This document shows, piece after piece, positions 18,301-24,516 of a stretch of 64,000 nucleotides of DNA. The stretch's first letter is position 1. Each line of letters opens with the position of its first letter. A program made the translations under genes and the position numbers. The stretch spans positions 1,302,001 to 1,366,000 of the forward strand of contig JAXLUI010000002.1 of assembly GCA_046329585.1 (NCBI GenBank), given 5' to 3'. The notes beneath the pieces were generated by a model. The model was not told where the DNA came from, did no database searches, and saw nothing but the letters and a program-made list of their open reading frames with translations. This DNA comes from DLKC01 sp002478885 (GTDB taxonomy: Bacteria; Bacteroidota; Bacteroidia; Chitinophagales; Chitinophagaceae).

Positions 18301-18964
18301 GAAAATATTACTGGACAAAAAAATAAACAGGGCAATTATAAAGACACAGGAAGATGAACGTTATGAGATAGGAAGCGAGCTTCACGACAATGTGTGCCAG
18401 GTACTTGTGAGCAGCCAGATGAATATTGCCATGCTTAATAACTCATTGCCTTCTTCGATGAGACTCTATTACGAAAACAGTAAAACCTATTTAAAACAGG
18501 CGCTGGACGAAATACGCGACCTGTCGCACAGACTGGCACCAGCTTTCTTTGACGACATTTCACTGGAAGATGCATTTAATACGTTGATCTCTTCTGTTAA
18601 TGTGAACAACGCACTTCACACAAGTGTGCTTTTTTTCAAATCAGTAAAGAATAAGCAACTCAGCCGCGACCTGCAACTTAACCTCTACCGGATTTTACAG
18701 GAGCAGTTAAAGAATATCATTCAGCATGCAAAGGCCACTGAGCTGTCGGTCGACGTATTGGTCAATGATCAAAACGAACTTCAAATGATTACCTCGGACA
18801 ACGGCGTTGGTTTTGAGGAATTAACCACTAAACATGGCATTGGTTTTTCCAATATCAAACGCAGGGCGGAACTATTTTCAGGCAAATTCGTTATTGATTC
18901 GTCCCCGGGAAAAGGCTGTGTAATTACTATAACCATTCCATTGAGAGAAGCACTTGTTGGCTAA
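15308..18964 (+). CDS. Two-component sensor histidine kinase with twin beta-propellers and PAS domain
   Basis: 1218 residues. A signal peptide (residues 1-23) is followed by 14 propeller blades of the (L/I/V)W(I/V)GTxxG(L/I) type, for example IWIGTENGVDRYD, VWIGTNGGGLDLYD and LWLSTNSGISKFN, i.e. two seven-bladed periplasmic propellers to about residue 690. A Y_Y_Y domain follows (to about 790), then one membrane helix (about 805-828), a coiled coil (to about 885) and a PAS domain (about 887-1000, SPQPIWVYDIETLKIMQVNK). The HisKA_3 dimerisation helix has the phospho-His in GSELHDNVCQVL near 1024. The ATPase domain has N-box YRILQEQLKNIIQHAKA and G-box SDNGVGFEE. Unlike hybrid systems it has no receiver or AraC domain, and no response regulator gene adjoins it. 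Ligand unknown. Confidence 0.93.
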   Translation: MSTIRFLLFLALLQCCCFRTLSQSNMIPFEHIGPSKGLSESNIFCITQDKKGFMWFGSWDGLNKYDGYKITVYKNIPGDNTSLSNNYITDVAEDNSGNLWVATDNGLNYFDRTKEIFRRFKHNPNDANSIRNNVVSTVIVDRHGIIWIGTENGVDRYDPVQNKFDHPDVLSNSSPPDPGRGIRNIYEDSHGNLWFCNIDNGLSVYDPVSKTYRYYRKNDNPASIASNNINAVFEDNKHRVWIGTNGGGLDLYDEKTNSFKHFRHDDNNPHSIAKNVVLAINEDDNNNLWVSTENGGISVFNYDAGTYDTYRHDEINQESISNNSIYAIYKDNKGDMWLGNFAGWVDMAMKDKLLFPHYKHTMNTNSLGHNQVMSIMEDRRKKIWIGTDGGGLDIFDPITGAFEHYRHQKNNPASICGDNVLNTLEDSKGNVWIGTWIDGISVMNAQRKVIKHFKHDYNDSTSLCNNNVWKIFEDKDNVLWFATNGGGLDKLNPDGKSFTHYRHNDADSRSIACNDIQNIFEDKKGNLWLCCGNRGIDRFDKQTQIFTHFRHSDTGNSISDNNTNSVFEDSDGNYWIGTMNGLNYYDTKTNHFTVYTKANGLAGDYVFGILEDEKKNLWLSTNSGISKFNVTTRTFENYTVTDGVQSNEFKQLAVCKASDGMMYFGGINGFNRFYPDLIKRKSFEPPLVMTGFTLFNKEVPVETDSNNPSALKQAISEAKSVTLPYSSSVFSFEFASLNYTSDERKHYFYKLEGFDKSWIEAGTTRTATYTHLPAGTYTFKVKGLNNDGKPAANVASIELVILPPFWLTWWFELCVFLAISGVLFAFYRYRVRAIKEQRNNLEKKVNEQTSELQLSAAQERKAREDAEAANTATKLVNAELAESEKRYSNLFYESPQPIWVYDIETLKIMQVNKAAMMQYGYSEAELLSMNISDLIAPGDKQYATKQLFGKSRDGNTVFSGHSQLLKKSKEIVEADLHSSVIIVNNKEYILLIAVDITAKILLDKKINRAIIKTQEDERYEIGSELHDNVCQVLVSSQMNIAMLNNSLPSSMRLYYENSKTYLKQALDEIRDLSHRLAPAFFDDISLEDAFNTLISSVNVNNALHTSVLFFKSVKNKQLSRDLQLNLYRILQEQLKNIIQHAKATELSVDVLVNDQNELQMITSDNGVGFEELTTKHGIGFSNIKRRAELFSGKFVIDSSPGKGCVITITIPLREALVG

Positions 18965-19011
18965 TTCCATTTAAGAAGTTGGGCTATTTATTCGCTGAAT
19001 AAAGGAGCAAA

Positions 19012-19066
19012 GTACAAGGGTGCGACGCAACAGTTGATGCCATGTGTACAAAAGCCGGGGTCAAAA
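19012..19066 (+). repeat. Dispersed inverted repeat, right arm (copy 7)
   Basis: GTACAAGGGTGCGACGCAAC followed by a GATGCCATG stretch and AAGCCGGGGTCAAAAT at the outer end, in the gap between the sensor kinase and the convergent sulfur operon. Confidence 0.75.
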
Positions 19067-19129
19067 TATTCAGACCACATATAAGGCCCGCGGCGGGCGA
19101 GCTGTTGCTCTGCTAATTTGTGAAAGCAC

Positions 19130-19612
19130 TTAATGAGGCAGTTTATTGCGTAGCAAACCATACACCCAGGTGCCGGTGACTGCAGCCAGTATCACCACCA
19201 GGAATACAGCAAAGCCGTCGCCGACGAGTGCGAACATTGGGCCGGGACAAGCACCAGTGAGTGCCCAACCGAAGCCAAATAACAGACCACCGTAAACCTG
19301 TCCCCTATTAAACTTTTTCTTTGAAAAATCGACCGGTTCGCCGGCGAATGTTTTGAGTTTGAATTTTTTTATAAGCCACACGCCTGCCATTCCCACCACT
19401 ACCGCTGAACCGATAACGCCATACATGTGAAAACTCTGAAGCCTGAACATTTCCTGTATGCGAAACCAGGAGATCACTTCTGTTTTAACGAGTATAATGC
19501 CAAAGATGACACCTATAAAAAGGTATTTGATATTATAATACCACGGGGCATCGATGGTTGAAGCATTGTTGCAGATGGTATCGAGCGACCGCACTTCAAA
19601 ATCAGTATTCAT
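19130..19612 (-). CDS. YeeE/YedE-type sulfur carrier, second half protein
   Basis: 160 residues from the ATG at 19612, which has an AGGAG site just upstream and starts 26 bp after the stop of the first half carrier; the frame is open to 19687, but that would overlap the previous gene. Four membrane helices. The conserved GFGWALTGACPGPMFALVGDG stretch (split: GFGWALTGACPG and PMFALVGDG) contains the Cys of the YeeE/YedE family, which moves thiosulfate or other reduced sulfur across the inner membrane. Last gene of the operon 22740-19130. Confidence 0.85.
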   Translation of the reverse strand: MNTDFEVRSLDTICNNASTIDAPWYYNIKYLFIGVIFGIILVKTEVISWFRIQEMFRLQSFHMYGVIGSAVVVGMAGVWLIKKFKLKTFAGEPVDFSKKKFNRGQVYGGLLFGFGWALTGACPGPMFALVGDGFAVFLVVILAAVTGTWVYGLLRNKLPH

Positions 19613-19637
19613 TTCTCCTGTTGGCATGGGATGTAAA

Positions 19638-20207
19638 TTATAAACGAAGTATAAATGGAAGAATAAGATTGGCCATAATAAAACCACCTGCCATAAAACA
19701 AATGGTCGCGATAAGGGAGGGCAACTGCAGCGTGCTTAATCCCATAATGGAGTGGCCCGAGGTGCAGCCGCCTGCATAACGTGTTCCGAAACCAACGAGA
19801 AAACCGCCACCCAGCATGATAATAATCCCTTTTAAAGAGCCGAGACTGCTCCAGCTGAACAACTCTACAGGGTTTACATGGGTATAGTCGGTAATGCCAT
19901 ATTGTTTCAGCTCGGCTGTGAGTGCCGGGTTTACCTGCACCGCTGACGGGTCGGCGAGATAATATACAACGACCACGCCACCGAGAAAGATGCCTGCAAC
20001 AAAAAACAGGTTCCAGAGTTCTTTTTTCCAATCGTACTGAAAGAAGGGAATTTTTGCAGGCAGGCATGCTGCGCAAATATGCCTTAGCGAAGAAGATATA
20101 CCAAAATGTTTATTGCCCATCAATAAAAGGGCGGGAACCATTAAACCGATCAGCGGGCCTGATATATACCATGGCCAGGGCTGACGGAGCCAGTCGATTA
20201 CATGCAT
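19638..20207 (-). CDS. YeeE/YedE-type sulfur carrier, first half protein
   Basis: 189 residues, multi-pass membrane protein. The family signature GTRYAGGCTSGHSIMGLS, with its conserved Cys, is near residue 148. The N-terminus (MHVIDWLRQPWPWYISGP) is typical of this half in Bacteroidota, where one YeeE-type carrier is split into two adjacent genes. A CAACLP segment near residue 46 adds two further cysteines that could relay sulfur. It starts 33 bp after the DUF6132 gene. Confidence 0.88.
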   Translation of the reverse strand: MHVIDWLRQPWPWYISGPLIGLMVPALLLMGNKHFGISSSLRHICAACLPAKIPFFQYDWKKELWNLFFVAGIFLGGVVVVYYLADPSAVQVNPALTAELKQYGITDYTHVNPVELFSWSSLGSLKGIIIMLGGGFLVGFGTRYAGGCTSGHSIMGLSTLQLPSLIATICFMAGGFIMANLILPFILRL

Positions 20208-20239
20208 GCTTTATTAGTTTGAAGCGACCAGCTACCAGC

Positions 20240-20455
20240 TTAACGTGCCGTTTTATTCTGCTTACCGGAGGATGGCAGAAACATATTGATGACCAGTATT
20301 CCGAGCACAGCAAAATACAGGGTGCTGTTCAACGGCTTTGAACTGATCATACAGGTACCGGAAGCGCAGCCAACATATTTCCAGTAAAAGAAACCGAAAA
20401 CACCTCCTGCCAAAGCGCCCGCTGCCGTTAATATGATTTTCTTTTTCGTTGTCAC
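20240..20455 (-). CDS. DUF6132 family small membrane protein
   Basis: 71 residues from a GTG at 20455, three bases after the stop of the rhodanese gene, so translationally coupled. Two membrane helices flank YWKYVGCASGTCMISSKP, which carries two conserved cysteines (GCxSGTC). This small family is commonly found next to sulfur-transfer and YeeE genes; function not established. The Cys pair and the operon suggest a role in handling sulfane sulfur at the membrane. Confidence 0.75.
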   Translation of the reverse strand: MTTKKKIILTAAGALAGGVFGFFYWKYVGCASGTCMISSKPLNSTLYFAVLGILVINMFLPSSGKQNKTAR

Positions 20456-20458
20456 TGG

Positions 20459-21877
20459 TTATAGCATTGTCGTTGGGCAAACATAATCAGTAATCTTAAA
20501 TTTACCGCTTTCTTTTATAGCAGTTAATCCACCATTGATGTTTACGAGGTTGTGAAAGCCACGTGCTTTCAGGATTGAGATAAAGACCATGGAGCGATAG
20601 CCGCCTGCACAATGGACGTAGTATTTTTTTTGCCTGCTTATTTTAAGCATGCTTTCGTTGACAAAATCGAGGCAGGCATGCTCAGCCCCCACCACATGTT
20701 CACTGAAGAATTCAGATTCTTTCCGCACATCGAGTATTACGGCACTCTTGTCGTTTGCCAATATTGCAGGCAAGTCAACGGCGCTGATTGATTCGATTGA
20801 GTCTGTTTCCCTGCCGGATTTTCCCCAGGCTTCGAACCCACCTTTCAAAAACCCCACAGCGTTATCGTAACCTACCCTGGCGAGCCTTGTTACTACCTCT
20901 TCCTCTCTACCTTCATCGGTAATGAGCAGGATAGCCTGGTTAATATCGGGAACCAGCGCACCAACCCAGGGTGCAAAATTGCCATCAATGCCGATATTGA
21001 TCGCTCCTGGAATAAACCCTTTTGCAAAAACCTGCGCGGACCTTGTATCAATCACCAGCGCATCTGTTTCATGGGCTGCCGCTTCAAATGCGGTGACGGA
21101 AAGGGCGCGGGTGCCTTTTGCCAACACCTTGTCTATACTTTCATAGCCCTGTTTATTAAGCATCACATTCAATGGAAAATATTTTGGCGGAGTAACAAGC
21201 CCGGTGGTTACTTCGCTAATAAACTCCTCTTTTGACATATTTGCACGCAAAGCATAGTTGGTCATTTTCTGGTGACCCAGTGTATCGGAGGTCTCCTGGC
21301 TCATATTCTTGCCACAGGCGCTGCCGGCCCCATGTGCAGGATAAATGATTAAGTTGTCGGGCAGTGTCATCACTTTTGTTCTCAGCGAAGTGAACAACAG
21401 ACCGGCAAGTTCGTCCTGCGTCATGTGGGCTGCTTTTTGAGCAAGATCGGGGCGGCCGACGTCACCAATGAAAAGGGTATCGCCGGAGAACAATGCATTT
21501 TCCTTACCGTTCTCATCGATCAGCAGGAAACAACTGCTTTCCATGGTGTGGCCGGGAGTATGCAATACACGGAATTTTATGTTGCCGAGCGTAATCAATT
21601 CATTGTCCATGGCAATATGTGCGGCGAAACCCGGGTTGGCAGTTGGGCCATACACAATGGTGGCACCTGTTTCTTTTGCAAGATCGAGATGACCGCTTAC
21701 AAAATCTGCATGAAAATGGGTCTCAAAAATATATTTGATGCGGGCATTGTTTTGCTCTGCTTTTGTTATATACGGTGCCACCTCGCGAAGCGGGTCTATG
21801 ATGGCGGCTTCGCCATTTGACTCAATATAATATGCACCCTGTGCAAGACAACCGGTATAGATTTGTTCAATTTTCAT
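20459..21877 (-). CDS. MBL-fold persulfide dioxygenase-like protein fused to two rhodanese domains
   Basis: 472 residues from the ATG at 21877 (MKIEQIYTGCLAQGAYYIES). The metallo-beta-lactamase domain covers residues 1-230, with metal ligands in ETHFHADFVSGH, HTPGHTMES, FSGDTLFIGDVGRPDL and PAHGAGS, the ETHE1/Blh/CstB pattern that oxidises persulfides. Rhodanese 1 (about 265-350) lacks the active-site Cys (LLITDEGREEE), so it is probably structural. Rhodanese 2 (about 370-465) keeps it in YVHCAGGYRSM. This is the domain order of CstB-like enzymes, which convert persulfides to thiosulfate or sulfite. It fits with the sulfur carriers around it. Confidence 0.9.
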   Translation of the reverse strand: MKIEQIYTGCLAQGAYYIESNGEAAIIDPLREVAPYITKAEQNNARIKYIFETHFHADFVSGHLDLAKETGATIVYGPTANPGFAAHIAMDNELITLGNIKFRVLHTPGHTMESSCFLLIDENGKENALFSGDTLFIGDVGRPDLAQKAAHMTQDELAGLLFTSLRTKVMTLPDNLIIYPAHGAGSACGKNMSQETSDTLGHQKMTNYALRANMSKEEFISEVTTGLVTPPKYFPLNVMLNKQGYESIDKVLAKGTRALSVTAFEAAAHETDALVIDTRSAQVFAKGFIPGAINIGIDGNFAPWVGALVPDINQAILLITDEGREEEVVTRLARVGYDNAVGFLKGGFEAWGKSGRETDSIESISAVDLPAILANDKSAVILDVRKESEFFSEHVVGAEHACLDFVNESMLKISRQKKYYVHCAGGYRSMVFISILKARGFHNLVNINGGLTAIKESGKFKITDYVCPTTML

Positions 21878-21929
21878 GCATGTATATTTTTGATAAGGCA
21901 AAGTTGAAAAATACCGGGATGCTGAACTA

Positions 21930-21941
21930 TGACCTTTGTCA
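21930..21941. promoter_or_regulatory. Perfect dyad before the persulfide-handling gene, possible Crp/Fnr-type site
   Basis: TGACCTTTGTCA is a perfect TGAC-N4-GTCA dyad, 53 bp upstream of the start at 21877. Crp/Fnr-family factors bind sites of this layout, and sulfur operons in this phylum are often controlled by them. No regulator gene is present here. Confidence 0.35.
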
Positions 21942-21948
21942 CAAAAGG

Positions 21949-22740
21949 TTATTGTTCGAATATTTCGCGGAATATGATATAAAAAGCCATCAGCAATACA
22001 AACCAGCCGAAGCCTTTTTTTAGTTTATCGCCGTGGATTTTGTGACTAAGCGCTGTGCCGGCAAAAATGCCCGCTATGGCCATAGCAGTCACCGTGAGCA
22101 ATAAAGGCCAGTTGATATCGGTGTGAAATATATCGCCGGAAAAGCCGAGCAGGTTGTTGATCGCGATGATCATGAGCGACGTACCGATGGCTTCCCTTAC
22201 CGGGAGATGAAAAGAAAATATTAATACGGGAATTATCAGGAATCCACCGCCTGCACCCAGCAGCCCTGTGAGCAACCCGATGCCCATGGCATTGCTGAAT
22301 ATTTTTGCAATAGAGGCTTTGCCTTTTATATGCGGATCTATAATGGGCTTGCCATTAATCATCTTCAGGGAGGCGGCCAGCATTACCGTGGCGAAAAGCA
22401 GCATGGTTAGCAGCGACTTGGTTACTGCAAAACTGCCAATATGAAAGAGGTTATCAGGAATAACGTGGAGCAGGAATTTTCTTGTAAACAGAACGGTGAT
22501 GGTAGAAATGATGCTGAAGTAAATGGCTGTTTGCATATTCACCATGCCCTTTCGCAGGTTTCTTATAGCGCCTACAAGGCTTGTAGAGCCCACGATGAAA
22601 AGCGAATAGCCCGTGGCCACGAGGGGTTGTACACCGAACAGGTAGACTAAAACCGGGATTGTGAGTATTGAGCCGCCTCCACCGATAAGGCCAAGCGAAA
22701 CACCAATTAACGAAGCTGCAAAATAACCGGCCCAATGCAT
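21949..22740 (-). CDS. TSUP (TauE/SafE) family membrane permease
   Basis: 263 residues from the ATG at 22740; an in-frame TTG at 22761 would add seven residues. Eight or so helices in two halves, each with the glycine-rich TSUP pattern: IGVSLGLIGGGGSILTIPVL near the N-terminus and GLLTGLLGAGGGFLIIPVL near residue 155. TSUP carriers move sulfite, sulfoacetate, sulfide or related anions. First gene of the sulfur operon, 71 bp before the persulfide dioxygenase-like gene. Confidence 0.9.
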   Translation of the reverse strand: MHWAGYFAASLIGVSLGLIGGGGSILTIPVLVYLFGVQPLVATGYSLFIVGSTSLVGAIRNLRKGMVNMQTAIYFSIISTITVLFTRKFLLHVIPDNLFHIGSFAVTKSLLTMLLFATVMLAASLKMINGKPIIDPHIKGKASIAKIFSNAMGIGLLTGLLGAGGGFLIIPVLIFSFHLPVREAIGTSLMIIAINNLLGFSGDIFHTDINWPLLLTVTAMAIAGIFAGTALSHKIHGDKLKKGFGWFVLLMAFYIIFREIFEQ

Positions 22741-22876
22741 TATACTACTATTTAGATGCAAAAGTCTCCAGGCATCGCGAATTACACTGTGACTTTTATT
22801 ACAGCATAAATTTCAATACTGAGTGTATAAAAGAACTGTAGGAATCTTTATGTTATTGCTGAATAAAGCTATGAAG

Positions 22877-22932
22877 TAAAAGTGAGTGACACAACAAAAG
22901 CTTTATAGCAGCACTATAGCCGGCACCAAAAT
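22877..22932 (+). repeat. Dispersed inverted repeat, right arm (copy 8)
   Basis: AAAAGTGAGTGACACAACAA (GTTGTGTCAC subtype) with outer end TAGCCGGCACCAAAAT. It lies between the sulfur operon and the NAD(P)-binding gene. Confidence 0.65.
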
Positions 22933-22946
22933 ATCTACCCGGGAAA

Positions 22947-23585
22947 TCAAACGGCGCAAATGCCTACCCTTTTGTTATAAAACTGCGGGTTGTTTACTTC
23001 GTCTATCAAAAACGCCGCAATATCACCGGCATTGATGTGCATTTTTAACGGTGACGGCGGGTAATCGATGGCGGTCATATAATTGCCCGCTGCATCGGCA
23101 TCGATGATTTCGGGAGGGCAAACGATGGTCCAGTTTAAGCCCGAGTGCCTGATGTAAGAGAACGCCTGCTTATGCTCCGCGCCCACCTGCTGGAACACTT
23201 TGGGATAATTTGGCCGGTTCATCCTGAACTCAAATTCATCGTCTTTCAGCAGTCCCATGCTGGCAACGACCATAAGCCGTTGCACGCCCGATTGCTGCAT
23301 TTGTTCTACGATATTCTTCATACCGAGGCTGCGTGTTTTGTCGGCACCATCAATAGCGCCCCCCAATGCGGAGATTACGGCTTCGGCATTTTTTACTGCG
23401 TTAAAAACATCCCCGGCATCGAACACGTAACCTTTTACCGCGAGGAGATTGTCGTTTCGGATATCAGCATCGATAAGGCTGTCGACATTGCGGCCAAAAG
23501 CGGTTACCTGGTGACCAAGTGCCAGCGCCTGTCTTACTATGCGTTTACCAACCTGGCCGGTAGCACCGAAAACAGTAATACGCAT
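22947..23585 (-). CDS. NAD(P)-binding oxidoreductase (atypical SDR, BLVRB-like)
   Basis: 212 residues. The Rossmann nucleotide-binding loop is FGATGQVGKRIV at the N-terminus. VISALGG, then RLMVVASMG and LNWTIVCPPEI follow the order of NmrA/biliverdin-reductase-B-like atypical short-chain dehydrogenases. The Tyr-x3-Lys pair of classical SDRs is not present. Substrate unknown. It lies 16 bp downstream of ytxJ, probably in the same operon. Confidence 0.85.
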   Translation of the reverse strand: MRITVFGATGQVGKRIVRQALALGHQVTAFGRNVDSLIDADIRNDNLLAVKGYVFDAGDVFNAVKNAEAVISALGGAIDGADKTRSLGMKNIVEQMQQSGVQRLMVVASMGLLKDDEFEFRMNRPNYPKVFQQVGAEHKQAFSYIRHSGLNWTIVCPPEIIDADAAGNYMTAIDYPPSPLKMHINAGDIAAFLIDEVNNPQFYNKRVGICAV

Positions 23586-23600
23586 GATGATATTTGCATT

Positions 23601-23942
23601 TTAGTTTAAAGAAATAAGCTGTTCGTTCAAATCGGGCATATTGATCCCGAGATGGCTTTCGTCGTAAATACAATGCCCGTTCTTGATGAGCAGTAACTGC
23701 GGAGATTCGTGGTATACGTTAAAATCGGCAGCTATCCTGTTAGACAATTGCCTGAATTTGAGGAGGTCGAGCATATAAAATTCTGCGTCAGGCATAGCAC
23801 CTGCACGTTCAAAACGAGAAAGCACCACATTGCTCAAACCACACCGCGTGCTGTGTTTATAAAGCACCTGGGGTTTTATAAAAGACCTTGTTTTAAGAGA
23901 TTCCAATTGCTCATCGCTGGTGAGGGTAACCCAGTTAATCAT
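23601..23942 (-). CDS. ytxJ: Bacillithiol-system redox protein YtxJ
   Basis: 113 residues from the ATG at 23942; a GTG at 23948 in the same frame would add two. Thioredoxin-like fold. The active-site segment is YKHSTRCGLSNVVLSRFE, in which the single Cys follows HSTR as in YtxJ (DUF2847). YtxJ is a monothiol bacilliredoxin-like protein that removes bacillithiol from proteins; Bacteroidota are known to make bacillithiol. It ends LLLIKNGHCIYDESHLGI, the usual cis-Pro/beta-sheet end. Confidence 0.88.
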   Translation of the reverse strand: MINWVTLTSDEQLESLKTRSFIKPQVLYKHSTRCGLSNVVLSRFERAGAMPDAEFYMLDLLKFRQLSNRIAADFNVYHESPQLLLIKNGHCIYDESHLGINMPDLNEQLISLN

Positions 23943-23954
23943 AAGCACCGCAAA

Positions 23955-24077
23955 TTATTTTCTGAAATAATTAGGGTCGTGAGACGGGCATGTGCTGCTT
24001 TTGCGGCTTTCGTAGCAGGATGAGAACATCGCTGCAACAAGTACCACCAGCGTAAGTATAAGAATAGTTCTTTTCAT
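23955..24077 (-). CDS. Small lipoprotein (40 residues)
   Basis: From the ATG at 24077 the protein begins MKRTILILTLVVLVAAMFSSC, a lipoprotein signal peptide with lipobox FSSC, leaving a 19-residue mature chain (CYESRKSSTCPSHDPNYFRK). The frame is open further upstream, but the extension looks non-coding. Located 12 bp before ytxJ in the same orientation. The mature peptide has one extra Cys. Function unknown. Confidence 0.6.
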   Translation of the reverse strand: MKRTILILTLVVLVAAMFSSCYESRKSSTCPSHDPNYFRK

Positions 24078-24197
24078 AAAAATAGCTTTACAGGATTTTA
24101 TTACTGGTATGGGCAAAAATATAGTAAAACTGTGTAACGGCCCATATATTGTGGCGCGCAAATTAAATGTTTAATAAAAGCTTAGGAGATTTTTAAT

Positions 24198-24250
24198 GAA
24201 CCCGGCACCAGTACTACAACCGGGCTGCCGTTGCGTCGCACACTTCAGCG
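24198..24250 (-). repeat. Dispersed inverted repeat, left arm (copy 9)
   Basis: GAACCCGGCACC outer end at 24198-24209, then GTTGCGTCGCACACTTCAGC at 24230-24249. It lies downstream of the last permease gene; a right arm at 27071 lies on the other side of that gene. Confidence 0.75.
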
Positions 24251-24344
24251 ACGGAATAATGACCGGGCAGGATGATTTGGTACACTTTAAGCAACATAAC
24301 CCCGTTTTTTACCGGCATTTTTCCCAAACCCACAGTAAAACCTT

Positions 24345-24399
24345 CTACCAACTCCCTACCAACCATCTACCAAGTATCTACCAAGTATCTACCAAGTAA
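24345..24399. repeat. Five 11-bp tandem repeats (CTACCAAnnnn)
   Basis: CTACCA begins at 24345, 24356, 24367, 24378 and 24389, exactly 11 bp apart. The last three units are CTACCAAGTAT or nearly so. The period is close to one helical turn. It lies in the 439-bp gap (24078-24516) after the permease array, which holds otherwise only the repeat arm at 24198 and an unexplained T-run at 24478-24487. Confidence 0.8.
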
Positions 24400-24516
24400 G
24401 GCCTAACCAAGGGTTCGTCTTGTATTGGTCTTGCACTGACAAAACGCTACAGGCAGTGTTTAACAAGCCGTCACCCTCTTTTTTTTTATGGCACACACCA
24501 TTATTCCTCATTGCCG

